Shown here: piece by piece, positions 53,414-61,680 of the stretch
How the letters are laid out: every line of letters begins with the position of its first letter
Numbering within the stretch: position 1 is the first letter of the stretch
Assembly (NCBI GenBank): GCA_965224735.1
Contig: OZ245059.1
Coordinates: forward strand, 186,001-250,000
Length of the DNA: 64,000 nucleotides
Direction of reading: 5' to 3'
Origin: Robiginitomaculum_A sp036478535
Lineage (GTDB): Bacteria; Pseudomonadota; Alphaproteobacteria; Caulobacterales; Maricaulaceae
Notes under the pieces: model-generated
The model's database searches: none
Seen by the model: the letters and a program-made list of their open reading frames with translations, nothing else
Told to the model about the DNA's origin: nothing
Position numbers and translations under genes: made by a program

Positions 53414-54160
53414 ATGAAAGTCCTTGTTCCTGTCAAGCTCGTGCTTGATTTTAATGTGAAAGTGCGGGTCAAGCCCGACAATTCTGGCGTTGATCTTGCC
53501 AATGTGAAAATGTCCATGAACCCATTTGATGAAATCTCTGTCGAACAAGCTGTGCGTATGCAAGAAGCAGGCATGGCTAGGGAAACCATCGCTGTTTCTA
53601 TCGGCCCTAATAAAGCGCAAGAAACCATTCGCACTGCACTCGCCATGGGCATTGACCGAGGCATCCATGTTAAGACAGACGCGGAAGTCGAGCCTTTGGC
53701 CGTTGCTAAAATTCTTAAAGCTATTGTCGAGGGCGAAAACCCTGACCTTGTAATTTTGGGCAAACAGGCCATTGATGATGACAGTAATGCCACGGGCCAA
53801 ATGCTCGCCGCGCTCATGGGCTGGCCACAAGCAACTTTCGCCAATGAGATTATCAAAGATGGCGATAGCCTCACCGTTGACCGCGAAGTTGATGGTGGTA
53901 TTCAGACTGTGAAAGTGGCACTGCCTGCTATCGTGACAGTTGATCTACGCCTTAACCAACCGCGTTATGCCAGCCTGCCCAATATTATGAAAGCAAAACG
54001 CAAACCAATAGAGGCCAAAACGCCTGACGATTATGGCGTTGATATCACCCCGCGTCTAACCACTGTAAAAGTGTCTGAGCCTGCGAGCCGCAGTGCGGGC
54101 GTGAAGGTCGCAAACGCCGCAGATCTTGTGGTTAAACTTAAATCCGAAGGAGTGATCTAA
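53414..54160 (+). CDS. etfB: Electron transfer flavoprotein beta subunit
   Basis: 248 residues from ATG 53414, with GGGAG upstream (a GTG at 53399 is in frame but would include the ribosome site). MKVLVPVKLVLDFNVKVRV, MNPFDEISVEQAVR and the signature VDLRLNQPRYASLPNIMKAKRKP are typical, including the loop that contacts acyl-CoA dehydrogenases. It forms the ETF dimer with EtfA, which carries electrons to ETF-ubiquinone oxidoreductase. The stop shares a base with the etfA start. Confidence 0.97.
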   Translation: MKVLVPVKLVLDFNVKVRVKPDNSGVDLANVKMSMNPFDEISVEQAVRMQEAGMARETIAVSIGPNKAQETIRTALAMGIDRGIHVKTDAEVEPLAVAKILKAIVEGENPDLVILGKQAIDDDSNATGQMLAALMGWPQATFANEIIKDGDSLTVDREVDGGIQTVKVALPAIVTVDLRLNQPRYASLPNIMKAKRKPIEAKTPDDYGVDITPRLTTVKVSEPASRSAGVKVANAADLVVKLKSEGVI

Positions 54161-55104
54161 TGGCTATTCTCGTAATTGCAGAACACGATAATGAAAACGT
54201 CAAAGACGCTACCCACAAAACCGTCACGGCAGCACTCGCTATAGGCGGGGAGGTTGACATCCTTGTTGCTGGCAAAGACATCAAAAACGTTGCGGCGCAG
54301 GTCGCCAAGATCGCAGGCGTGCGCAAAGTGCTAGCGTGCGATCATGTTTCGCTTAAGCGCCAATTGGCCGAAGCAATGGAGCAGGTGATTGTGCCTTTAA
54401 TGGATGATTATGACGCAGTGCTTGCGCCTGATACGACGACTGGTAAAAACTTTATGCCGCGCATCGCCGCCAAACTTGACGTGATGCAAATCAGTTCCAT
54501 CTCTAACGTTGAGAGCGCAGACACATTTGTACGCCCTATCTATGCAGGCAATGCTATGGCAACGGTTAAATCATCTGATGGCAAGAAAGTTATCACCGTG
54601 CGCTCAACCGCATTTGCCCCTGCTGGTGGCGAGGGCGGTTCCGCCAGCGTGGAAGCCATTGCGGGTCCAGCGGGCGATCTTAAATCTGAATTTGTTAAAG
54701 AGGAACTTTCCAAATCTGATCGCCCCGAGCTTACTGCTGCGAAAATCATTATTTCTGGCGGGCGCGGCATGGGATCTGGCGAGAACTTTGCCATTATTGA
54801 AAAAGTTGCGGATAAACTTGGCGCCGCTATTGGCGCGTCACGCGCTGCCGTTGATGCGGGCTATGTGCCTAATGATTATCAAGTTGGCCAGACGGGCAAA
54901 GTCGTCGCACCAGAGCTGTATATCGCCGTGGGCATTTCAGGCGCTATTCAGCATCTTGCAGGTATGAAAGACAGTAAAATCATCGTCGCTATCAATAAAG
55001 ACGAAGATGCCCCAATTTTCCAAATCTCGGATTATGGCTGGGTCGCAGATTTGTTCGACGCCGTCCCCGCCCTTGAAGCAGAATTGGAAAAATCTGGGTA
55101 TTAA
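54160..55104 (+). CDS. etfA: Electron transfer flavoprotein alpha subunit
   Basis: 314 residues, normal length. The FAD-binding C-terminal domain shows ISGGRGMGSGENF, GASRAAVDAGYVPNDYQVGQTGK and APELYIAVGISGAIQHLAGM. It is translationally coupled to etfB (TAATG). The last codons and stop lie inside a 15-bp tandem duplication. Confidence 0.97.
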   Translation: MAILVIAEHDNENVKDATHKTVTAALAIGGEVDILVAGKDIKNVAAQVAKIAGVRKVLACDHVSLKRQLAEAMEQVIVPLMDDYDAVLAPDTTTGKNFMPRIAAKLDVMQISSISNVESADTFVRPIYAGNAMATVKSSDGKKVITVRSTAFAPAGGEGGSASVEAIAGPAGDLKSEFVKEELSKSDRPELTAAKIIISGGRGMGSGENFAIIEKVADKLGAAIGASRAAVDAGYVPNDYQVGQTGKVVAPELYIAVGISGAIQHLAGMKDSKIIVAINKDEDAPIFQISDYGWVADLFDAVPALEAELEKSGY

Positions 55105-55124
55105 ATCAGTGGGTATTAAATCAG
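55095..55124. repeat. 15-bp perfect tandem duplication at etfA end
   Basis: TGGGTATTAAATCAG at 55095-55109 and again at 55110-55124. The first copy contains the last codons and TAA stop of etfA; the second is non-coding. Confidence 0.92.
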
Positions 55125-55568
55125 AGGGTGAGCGGCACTTAAAACTTAGAAAATTACGGTAATTCGTGTATAAAGACTTGACTAATTTTGACAACTTGCT
55201 CTCTGCCCATGACCATCTCCAGTGCCAGTGCCACGAATAACGCCATCCCGTTTGATAAAGGCATAATATTAATTTACAATATCATTAGTGGGTAGATCAG
55301 AGTGAGCAATATTCACTTGCTCACTCATGATTACGCCTCGCTATACCCTTACCCGTTAGGCCAAACTGTTTATGGGTTCTCTTTTATGGATTCTCTAGCG
55401 TTTGTTTCTTTAAAAAAACGCTAGAGAACGGCTTCGGATTTGTCGCCGAAATCTTCAATTAAATCCATAATTTCAAACGAGCCAGAGACATAGGCCGTAA
55501 GCAAAGCCATAACTGAAGCTGTGAACATTGTTTTGCTGTTGAGCAAAATGGATATAATCTATCCTTAT
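55105..55568. other. Intergenic region with inverted repeat and small frames
   Basis: About 460 bp between etfA and the OMP gene. On the minus strand short frames exist (about 55230-55330, reading MSEQVNIAHSDLPTNDIVN then stop) but none has family support. The main structure is the long inverted repeat at 55391-55428. Possibly remnants of lost genes. Confidence 0.4.
55391..55428. terminator. 13-bp inverted repeat, possible terminator of a 35-codon frame
   Basis: Arms TTCTCTAGCGTTT and AAACGCTAGAGAA around a 12-nt A/T-rich loop. On the minus strand it follows a 35-codon frame (55421-55528, starting MFTASVMALLTAYVSGSFEI), whose TAG stop lies in the hairpin. No T-run follows, so termination is uncertain, and the small frame lacks a ribosome site. 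Confidence 0.4.
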
Positions 55569-56114
55569 TTAAAATCTAGCCACATAACCCAAGGAAATTA
55601 CCGTCGCGTTTTTACTAGGTTTCCCATAATCAAAACGGATCCCTTGGGATTCAGTAATAAAATATTGTGCACCTACAGACCATGCAAATCCAGAGTCCTT
55701 AAAAGATTTTTTTTTGTCAAACAGTTTAGACTCACCCGTTATCTTTAGAGTTTTATAGCCCGCGCGCGCTATAAGATCAAATTTGTCTGATAAAGGTAGA
55801 AAACCTACGCCATAAATTCCAGCTGTAAGACCAGCTTTATATTTAACTGTTGCATCCTTAATAGTTATCTTTTTGCCTTTAATTCCAGTGCCTATTTCTG
55901 CTTCTGCTCCAAAATATTGTGAGAAACGATAGCCACCCCTGATCACGCCAGTATGTAAGCTTACTGTTGGAGACTGTGGAATCTTCTTAACAGAAGCGCG
56001 TTCATAAGCAATGCCGCCATAAAAATGCGGCTCATTATTGCTCTGTGCAAATGCACTTGTTGCCATTAGGCTCGTTGCAGAAACCAACAAGCTAGCCTTA
56101 ATAATATAATTCAT
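55569..56114 (-). CDS. Outer-membrane beta-barrel protein
   Basis: 181 residues with a signal peptide (cleavage after AFA near 24). Alternating hydrophobic/polar strands (HFYGGIAYERASV, VIRGGYRFSQYFGAEAEIGTG, FDLIARAGYKTLKI) and the terminal VISLGYVARF, ending in Phe, indicate a small 8-stranded OmpA/OmpW-like barrel. The function is unknown. It is monocistronic and divergent from nothing close; the LuxR regulator lies 134 bp upstream on the same strand. Confidence 0.8.
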   Translation of the reverse strand: MNYIIKASLLVSATSLMATSAFAQSNNEPHFYGGIAYERASVKKIPQSPTVSLHTGVIRGGYRFSQYFGAEAEIGTGIKGKKITIKDATVKYKAGLTAGIYGVGFLPLSDKFDLIARAGYKTLKITGESKLFDKKKSFKDSGFAWSVGAQYFITESQGIRFDYGKPSKNATVISLGYVARF

Positions 56115-56247
56115 AATAAATCCTCTAAAACAGATTGTGCTTCACTGCACAACTATTGTCGACGGTGTAGAGGAATTTTAAAAACATGAAATACCCATAC
56201 AGAGGTATAATGTCTTACAAAAATTTCATTTTTTCGTCTATTATAGA

Positions 56248-57132
56248 CTATTGTTTAACTTTGAAGAGGTTAAATTGCTTCATGAATTCAAGTTGGTTTC
56301 CGTACCCTACTTTATTATATACATTCCGTCTATGCGTCTTAGCTGTGTGAATAGAAACACATAATTCTCTGGCAATTTCTGCTACAGTACGCCCGTCGAG
56401 CAAGCGGTCAAATATGTCAACTTCTCTCGGTGTTAGGGCAACATTATAACAAGTTTGAAAAAAGTTTTCTACATTTAATCGCTCACCCCCCGTAGCAAGT
56501 GTGGAAGGAAAATTTTGATCATTGCGCCATTTTTTCCCAAATGGTGACGTTAAATAAGCCCCCAGTAAAGAAGATACAACAGGGAAAATTGTATGTAAGT
56601 TTTCAATATTATTTATCTTTGTTCCTGCAACCCCACGATTATACAAAGAAATAGCTGCGCAATATGTATCCGCAGTGGCACCAACAATACATGTTTCTTG
56701 TAAAAATTTTGGCCAACCTAAAGTTCTACACCCCATTTCCTCTTTTTCACAATGCTCTATGTTAGGGAGATTGGAAATATCTACAGGTGGTAATTTTCGC
56801 GCCTCATTTTGCAAATACTGCATCTCATAAATACCAGGTATTAGTCTATTTGCGCTAAACAACCGAAACATTGCGTTTGCAATATAATTTTCATTTTGTA
56901 AATACTGCAAAGCTTGGTTGATTTTTACATCTCTAAAATCAGAATGAACAACACGCATTGACTTGCTGTTTTCATAAATAACCAAAAGAAAGTAATCATA
57001 TTGAAAAACTTTCTGTAGTGCTGCCTGTAACATTAGCGGGAACCATTTCGTATTAAAATTTGCAATTAATTCGCCAACATCTTCGTACCAATCGATCATT
57101 TCCTGAACCTTGCAAATATTAATTATAACCAT
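56248..57132 (-). CDS. LuxR-family transcriptional regulator
   Basis: 294 residues. The C-terminal HTH (about 230-288) reads LTPREVDIFDRLLDGRTVAEIARELCVS with IHTAKTHRRNVYNKVG, the LuxR/NarL pattern. The N-terminal 220 residues are not a receiver (no acceptor-Asp motif) and do not clearly match the autoinducer-binding domain; a GAF/PAS-like sensor is possible. The start could also be at MIDWYED, residue 12. It may control the OMP gene downstream; this is inference. Confidence 0.82.
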   Translation of the reverse strand: MVIINICKVQEMIDWYEDVGELIANFNTKWFPLMLQAALQKVFQYDYFLLVIYENSKSMRVVHSDFRDVKINQALQYLQNENYIANAMFRLFSANRLIPGIYEMQYLQNEARKLPPVDISNLPNIEHCEKEEMGCRTLGWPKFLQETCIVGATADTYCAAISLYNRGVAGTKINNIENLHTIFPVVSSLLGAYLTSPFGKKWRNDQNFPSTLATGGERLNVENFFQTCYNVALTPREVDIFDRLLDGRTVAEIARELCVSIHTAKTHRRNVYNKVGYGNQLEFMKQFNLFKVKQ

Positions 57133-57286
57133 ATGGCCACAATTTTCTTATTAAAATAACATATACTGCCCTCACTCCAAAGTCCAAAAATTCTGATGCC
57201 GTATGATAGTGACCTGATCACGAAAGTTCAAAATACCACTCAACGCGGGTTCTAGGGCGTAGAACTATAAACCAGAATGTGATTTA

Positions 57287-57561
57287 GGTAGTGTACTCAT
57301 AAACTCAGGCCGAAATGGAGCTAAATATGCGAAAATATGCTAGGAAAAGTGCGCAGGTCGGGCTTATTGCCCAGCCAAGTGCTTTGACGACGCAGATTGA
57401 AGCAGATTTAGTTCCGGATTATAGTCGCACCCTGCATGGCCACTTTGCCCACTGGCATCGTTGTAAACCTTTGAAAATGCTAGCATTTCCTGCAGCTTTA
57501 CGCCTAACCAGTGAACAAATTGACACATGCCATTTCGACCTGAGTTTATGAGTACACTACC
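57287..57561. mobile_element. 275-bp MITE-like element, IS5/IS427-type ends
   Basis: 32-bp terminal inverted repeats starting GGTAGTGTACTCATAAACTC (57287-57318 and 57530-57561) with one mismatch, flanked on both sides by TA, as for 2-bp target duplication of IS427-type IS5 elements. Inside is a 78-codon frame (57315-57551) with no transposase resemblance. Probably a non-autonomous derivative mobilised by a related IS elsewhere in the genome. Confidence 0.8.
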
Positions 57562-57710
57562 TAATATACGAAACATGGAGGTTTTATGTCTGGTACAGTT
57601 TATCAGTCATTTCCTGTCACGGCATGGAACAGACTGTCGAGTCAAATAATCAGTTGAGTCAAGTATAGGGCACAAATAGTCGCAATTTGTCACCAACTAT
57701 CACAGTTAGT

Positions 57711-57795
57711 TGGTACGGGTGAGAAGACTCGAACTTCCACATCTCTCGATACCAGAACCTAAATCTGGCGCGTCTACCAATTCCGCCACACCCGC
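57711..57795 (-). tRNA. tRNA-Leu (anticodon UAG)
   Basis: 85 nt on the minus strand. Acceptor stem GCGGGTG pairs with CACCCGT (first pair G-U), the D region GGCGGAATTGGTAGACGC is typical, the anticodon loop TTTAGGT sits between CCAGA and TCTGG, a long variable arm follows as in class II tRNAs, the T loop is GTTCGAGTC, and the 3' end ACCA is encoded. No recombinase-gene or integrated element directly at its 3' end was noted. Confidence 0.96.
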
Positions 57796-57995
57796 ACTTA
57801 TATGTAGTTTTGTATTGGTTTGGGGCGTTTGCCTTATCTTGGCGTGTGCGTCAATAAAAAACTTCGGTGATGGGACTAGGAACTGCCAATAGTGAGGTTC
57901 TGGGTATATTTTTTTACATTAATGGTGAATATCGCCTTCGCCTATTTGCTCGGACGGGTCTTCTAGGTGGCCTTGGATATTATCAAGTTCGTGGC

Positions 57996-58165
57996 CGTGC
58001 GCGCGCATGCCCGTAGGCTCATCATCGGGGTAAGATTTCAGGTTATTTGAACAAATTTACAGTAATTTCTACACCACGCTTTGATAAGTCTTTCACATAA
58101 GGGCAGTGATTGGAAATAAACATAATGAGTGTTCCGTTAGCGCCCGCAATATCTGCAAATGAAAG
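57996..58165 (-). pseudogene. Redoxin/AhpC-TSA-family gene fragment
   Basis: Minus-strand reading FADIAGANGTLIMFISNHCP then YVKDLSKRGVEITVNLFK and stop, followed in another frame by YPDDEPTGMRA. This matches the thioredoxin-family pattern G..GTLVMFICNHCPYVK...YPDDSPEAM; the central part is deleted and the frame lost. The rest of the tRNA-rpe gap (57796-57995) shows a short frame ending GEGDIHH but nothing recognised. Confidence 0.65.
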
Positions 58166-58168
58166 CTT

Positions 58169-58846
58169 TTAACTTTGCGCAGCTTGGGCAGCATCACGGA
58201 TGGCTTTTATATTAGCCGCATAGACGGATGTTTCTTGCCCCCCTTTGCCGTAAACCGCAGATCCAGCAACCAAAACATCTGCGCCCGCTTGGGCAACAAG
58301 CGGCGCTGTGCTGGCTTTAATGCCGCCGTCCACTTCAATGAGGATATCGCGGCCTGCAAACATTTTTTTTAGGTCACGAATTTTTTGTATTTGCGAGGGC
58401 AGGAAACTCTGCCCGCCAAAACCAGGATTAACACTCATGACGATCACAAGGTCAAGACGGTCTAATACATTTTCAATTATATTAATCGGTGTAGACGGAT
58501 TAAGCGCTAGGCCCGCTTTGCAACCAAGCTCGCGAATGACTTGTAATGACCTATCAATATGCGGGTGGACCTCGGGATGGATAGAGATATTATCCGCGCC
58601 CGCTTTGGCAAATGCTTCTAAAAACGGATCGGCTGGCTCTATCATCAAATGCACATCCATCACGGTTTTTATGTGCGGGCGAATGGCTTTGCACACGTTT
58701 GGCCCTATGGTCAGGTTAGGCACATAATGCCCATCCATAACATCCACATGAACCCAGTCACAGCCCGCTTCTTCGATAGCGCGCACCTCATGACCAAGAT
58801 TGGCAAAGTCTGCGGAGAGAATAGACGGAGATATTTTGATGGCCAT
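58169..58846 (-). CDS. rpe: Ribulose-phosphate 3-epimerase
   Basis: 225 residues, TIM barrel. The motifs KISPSILSADFANLG, DWVHVDVMDGHYVPNLTIGP, LVIVMSVNPGFGGQSF and EVDGGIKAST include the metal-binding His and Asp residues. It interconverts ribulose-5-P and xylulose-5-P in the pentose phosphate pathway. It is followed downstream by the redoxin remnant. Confidence 0.97.
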   Translation of the reverse strand: MAIKISPSILSADFANLGHEVRAIEEAGCDWVHVDVMDGHYVPNLTIGPNVCKAIRPHIKTVMDVHLMIEPADPFLEAFAKAGADNISIHPEVHPHIDRSLQVIRELGCKAGLALNPSTPINIIENVLDRLDLVIVMSVNPGFGGQSFLPSQIQKIRDLKKMFAGRDILIEVDGGIKASTAPLVAQAGADVLVAGSAVYGKGGQETSVYAANIKAIRDAAQAAQS

Positions 58847-58861
58847 TATAGTGTCCTTTAT

Positions 58862-59035
58862 TTAACCAACGCTGGATTTTTGGCGCCAGGCCAGATAAAT
58901 TTTATCCCCATCACCTTGGGGTGTCTCAAAGGTTCTTGCAAGTTTTTTATGCTCTTTGGCGTACTCAACAAGCGCAATGCTTTCTTTGAAAAGCGCGACA
59001 ACTTGGTTGCCTTGCGGTATAAATATTACAATCAT
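58862..59035 (-). CDS. Small protein of unknown function (57 aa)
   Basis: 57 residues, MIVIFIPQGNQVVALFKESI onward, ending QKSSVG. GGGG lies 5 nt before the ATG. It is soluble apart from the first few residues, and lies 15 bp upstream of rpe on the same strand. No family is recognised. Upstream of it, 59036-59100 can be read as QRIAIGVLVVLAWVWG and stop, perhaps the tail of a lost membrane protein. Confidence 0.45.
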   Translation of the reverse strand: MIVIFIPQGNQVVALFKESIALVEYAKEHKKLARTFETPQGDGDKIYLAWRQKSSVG

Positions 59036-59112
59036 TTAGCCCCAGACCCACGCAAGAACGACGAGTACGCCGATAGCAATTCTCTGTCTCTTTCTGTTTT
59101 CCCGTTACGAAT

Positions 59113-59583
59113 TTAAATTGGATAGATTTTATCTATCTCTATATATTTTATGGATATACCCCAATCTTCTTCATTATGCTTTGCGCGGATAAGCAGGTTC
59201 TCGTTCAGGCTTTCAGTATCCGCTAAAGCCTGTTTCAACGTCAAGGAGTGTACTAAATATTTCATCTCTTGGCCAGAGATAAGCAATCTTAAGGTATCGT
59301 GCAAACTAACCAATTCATATGCAGCTTTAGCCGCATCTGTGATTTTTACATAAACATTCGCACTGCCGCGCACAGCATGCCCGTCTTTGGTGATAAGTTC
59401 GGGAAAATTAAGGTGAATTTTTTGCTGCCCCATATTCACGCGGTAAGCTATTCTATCCATAAAAGGCGTAATAACATTCAGGCCAGGTTTGAGGTTCTCT
59501 CTGTACTTCCCAAGCCGTTCGACAAGAAACTCCATGCCTTCTGGCACAACTTTAATCGTTGATCCTAAGGTGAAAAGGATCAA
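59113..59583 (-). CDS. Truncated stomatin/SPFH-domain protein, start codon lost
   Basis: The SPFH core (STIKVVPEGMEFLVERLGKY, NVITPFMDRIAYRVNMGQQK, FPELITKDGHAV) is that of stomatin/QmcA-like membrane proteins, normally about 300 residues. Here the frame stops right after the SPFH domain at IEIDKIYPI. A strong AAGGAGA (59617-59623) precedes the natural N-terminus IPIQLILIILILFTLG (a membrane helix), but the codons there are GTA and ATA, not a start; the first usable start is TTG 59583, inside the helix. It is probably a decaying gene, co-transcribed with the peroxiredoxin 8 bp upstream. Confidence 0.65.
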   Translation of the reverse strand: MILFTLGSTIKVVPEGMEFLVERLGKYRENLKPGLNVITPFMDRIAYRVNMGQQKIHLNFPELITKDGHAVRGSANVYVKITDAAKAAYELVSLHDTLRLLISGQEMKYLVHSLTLKQALADTESLNENLLIRAKHNEEDWGISIKYIEIDKIYPI

Positions 59584-59621
59584 TATTATTAAAATTAATT
59601 GTATAGGTATTACCGTTCTCC

Positions 59622-60104
59622 TTATAGGTTTTTGAGCATATAATCAGCGCTTGAAACTTCAAATTCTCCAGGTGTTTCGACATATACTGTGCTCACCACC
59701 CCGTCATCGACCACCATAGCATAACGCTGCGAGCGTAGCCCCATACCAAAACCACTTCCATCCATTTCAAGACCAACAGCATTTGTGAAATCGCCATTGC
59801 CATCTGCAAGCATCATAACATCGTTACCGACAGTATGCGCCTGTCCCCACGCATGCATAACAAAGACATCATTGACGGAAAGACAGACAATTGTGTCAAT
59901 CCCTTTGGCGCGCAAAGCATCTGCATTTTCTACATAACCTGGAAGATGCGTAGCGGAGCATGTAGGCGTAAAAGCGCCAGGTAGCGCAAATAAAGCCACT
60001 TTTTTACCCGCAAATATATCTTGTGTTGATTTCGATTCGGGGCCATCGGAACCCATAACCAAAAAATTAGCGGCAGGGAGTTTGCCCCCTTTTTGTATGC
60101 TCAT
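59622..60104 (-). CDS. Peroxiredoxin, Prx5/AhpE-like
   Basis: 160 residues from ATG 60104, with AGGAGAG upstream (a longer frame to 60143 has no ribosome site). The peroxidatic Cys is in LPGAFTPTCSATHLPGY (about residue 50), and GLRSQRYAMVVDDG is typical of the Prx5 group, which reduces H2O2 and alkyl peroxides with glutathione/glutaredoxin or thioredoxin. Located in the cytosol (no signal). Confidence 0.92.
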   Translation of the reverse strand: MSIQKGGKLPAANFLVMGSDGPESKSTQDIFAGKKVALFALPGAFTPTCSATHLPGYVENADALRAKGIDTIVCLSVNDVFVMHAWGQAHTVGNDVMMLADGNGDFTNAVGLEMDGSGFGMGLRSQRYAMVVDDGVVSTVYVETPGEFEVSSADYMLKNL

Positions 60105-60642
60105 TTTTTCTCTCCTACAGTCCATGTGGTGATTATTTTTCAAATTTCAAGATGGCGGATTGCCACTTCATATTTTCTCTTGATATTCTCTTTTGCAATT
60201 TTTCCATCCTTGGGCAAGCATATGACATGGCCGTTTAGAACGCAAAGAGAAATGTCTGAAAACGAGGACGAATTTTTTGTTTGCTGTTTCTTAATTGCGA
60301 ACTCGTAGAAGCGGAGCGCGGCTTTATCCTTCCCCCTTAGGGGATTTTAGCGCGCCGAAATCCTCCGCTAAAATTTGCCAATTTTTGAGAGTTTAAAGTG
60401 GTCTTAAGGCTTGTTTCAATAACCCGCCTAAACCTCAATATTTACGATGCCAAACAACAGGGAAAATTTAGGGATTAGACATAATTACTTCACCTGCCTT
60501 TAAGCCCTCTTAAAATGGCCGCAGAATGCTTAAAATCTTTCCGCTCAAACATATCTAAACCACCCTTAATTGTATCACCGTCATAGATGGCTTTAATCAA
60601 GAAGCCATAACAGTATGCGGGACGTAATACAAGCGGCCTAGA
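60105..60642. other. Intergenic region up to the IS cluster
   Basis: About 540 bp. A G+C-rich palindromic stretch lies near 60335-60370 (CCCCTTAGGGG and GCGCGC). From 60490 on, the minus strand carries the truncated frame listed separately. Otherwise nothing recognised. Confidence 0.4.
60490..60642 (-). pseudogene. 3' remnant of an unknown gene cut by IS481
   Basis: Open minus-strand frame from the IS boundary to TGA at 60490, reading RPLVLRPAYCYGFLIKAIYD and then GDTIKGGLDMFERKDFKHSA to GLKGR. The amino-acid composition looks like a real protein end. I do not recognise the family. The 5' part is absent on the far side of the IS cluster. Confidence 0.45.
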
Positions 60643-61620
60643 TGTATAGTCCCTGTGTTAGGTGGTTTGGGTTTTGGTTAAACTTTTGTGGCTCATTTTG
60701 CCATATTTTGCAAATATATTCGTAAGGGGTCAGGCCTTTGAGAGTTTTTAGTCTCTTGGCGAAATTATATGCACTCATAAACCCCTCAAGGTGAGTTTCA
60801 AGCTGGTCTTTGTTGTCATAATAATACCGTTTGACCGTCGCCTCCTTGATGGTGCGGTTCATGCGTTCTACCTGACCATTGGTCCAGGCCATTAATCCAG
60901 AGATGATTGATTTTGGTCAGGCGGTGCTGGATGTCATGTTTACGGCAAACACGATCAAAGATGTGTTCTCCTGCCAAAGATGTGTTCTCTTGCATGTGTA
61001 TCCTTGGATCGGTTGGTAAACTGGATGCCATTATCTGTCAAAATAGTATGAATATGGTAGGGTAGACGCTTGATAGTATTGCGCAAGAACTGAGCCGCTA
61101 TCATCTTGGTCATACGAGGGTGTAGCTCTACATAGGTGAACTTTGATGTGCGGTCTATAGCGACGAACAGGTACAGTTTACCGCCCTTTGTACGCACTTC
61201 AGCGATGTCTATGTGTAGATAGCCAATGGGATATGTTTTGAACTTCTTCTTCGTCTTGTTTTTGTTCGCGTTCAGATTTGGCAAGCGAGATATTTCGTGG
61301 CGCTGTAAACACCGGTGCAGCACGGAACGACTGAGCTTTGAGATGGTGTCTTGAAGAGCATATAGACAGTCATCCAACGGCAACAATGTGTGGCGCCGAA
61401 AGGCAACAATGATGGCTTCCTCTTCTGTAGACAGAACAGTGGACTTTGGCTCTGGTCCGGTTTTACGGTCTTCGACGCTGTCGCGTTTCTTCCATTTGAC
61501 CACCGTTTTGGGGTTGATCCCGTAGCGCATAGCTAGCTTCGCGATCGAAGCATCCGATCGCTGTATTTCTGCTCTGATAACGTGCGTCGTCTTGGCGCTG
61601 CCATGTAAAACTTGTCCCAT
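60638..61620 (-). pseudogene. IS481 transposase, frameshifted twice
   Basis: N-terminal HTH (AKLAMRYGINPKTVVKWKKR) and DDE integrase core (YLHIDIAEVRTKGGKLYLFV, LTDNGIQFTN) in the frame 61620-60955, then the rest in two further frames, ending NFAKRLKTLKGLTPYEYICK. The breaks coincide with tandem duplications: 19 bp (60957-60975 and 60976-60994) and 13 bp (60876-60888 and 60889-60901). Removing one copy of each restores a single frame with the catalytic Glu region. The protein is presumably inactive as it stands. Confidence 0.88.
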
Positions 61621-61676
61621 AAGGCTTCCTTCTCTTGAAATGATAATTTAACACCACCTAACACAGGGACTATACA
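60643..61676 (-). mobile_element. IS481-family element, 1034 bp
   Basis: Perfect 24-bp terminal inverted repeats starting TGTATAGTCCCTGTGTTAGG (60643-60666 and 61653-61676) bound a single transposase gene on the minus strand. Size, TGT ends and transposase type fit IS481. The transposase stop codon lies outside the left repeat (60638-60640). The target duplication is unclear because the IS630 element begins 4 bp beyond the right end. Confidence 0.9.
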
Positions 61677-61680
61677 GGTA

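Noticed and set aside
55230..55350. Minus-strand small frame MSEQVNIAHS... as a gene
   Set aside because: Only 19 codons before a stop and no family support; listed only as part of the intergenic region.
57315..57551. 78-codon frame inside the MITE-like element as a real gene
   Set aside because: It begins and ends in the inverted repeats, lacks a convincing ribosome site and resembles no family.
60638..61620. Programmed frameshifting in the IS481 transposase
   Set aside because: Breaks coincide with tandem duplications rather than slippery runs, and IS481 normally has one frame.
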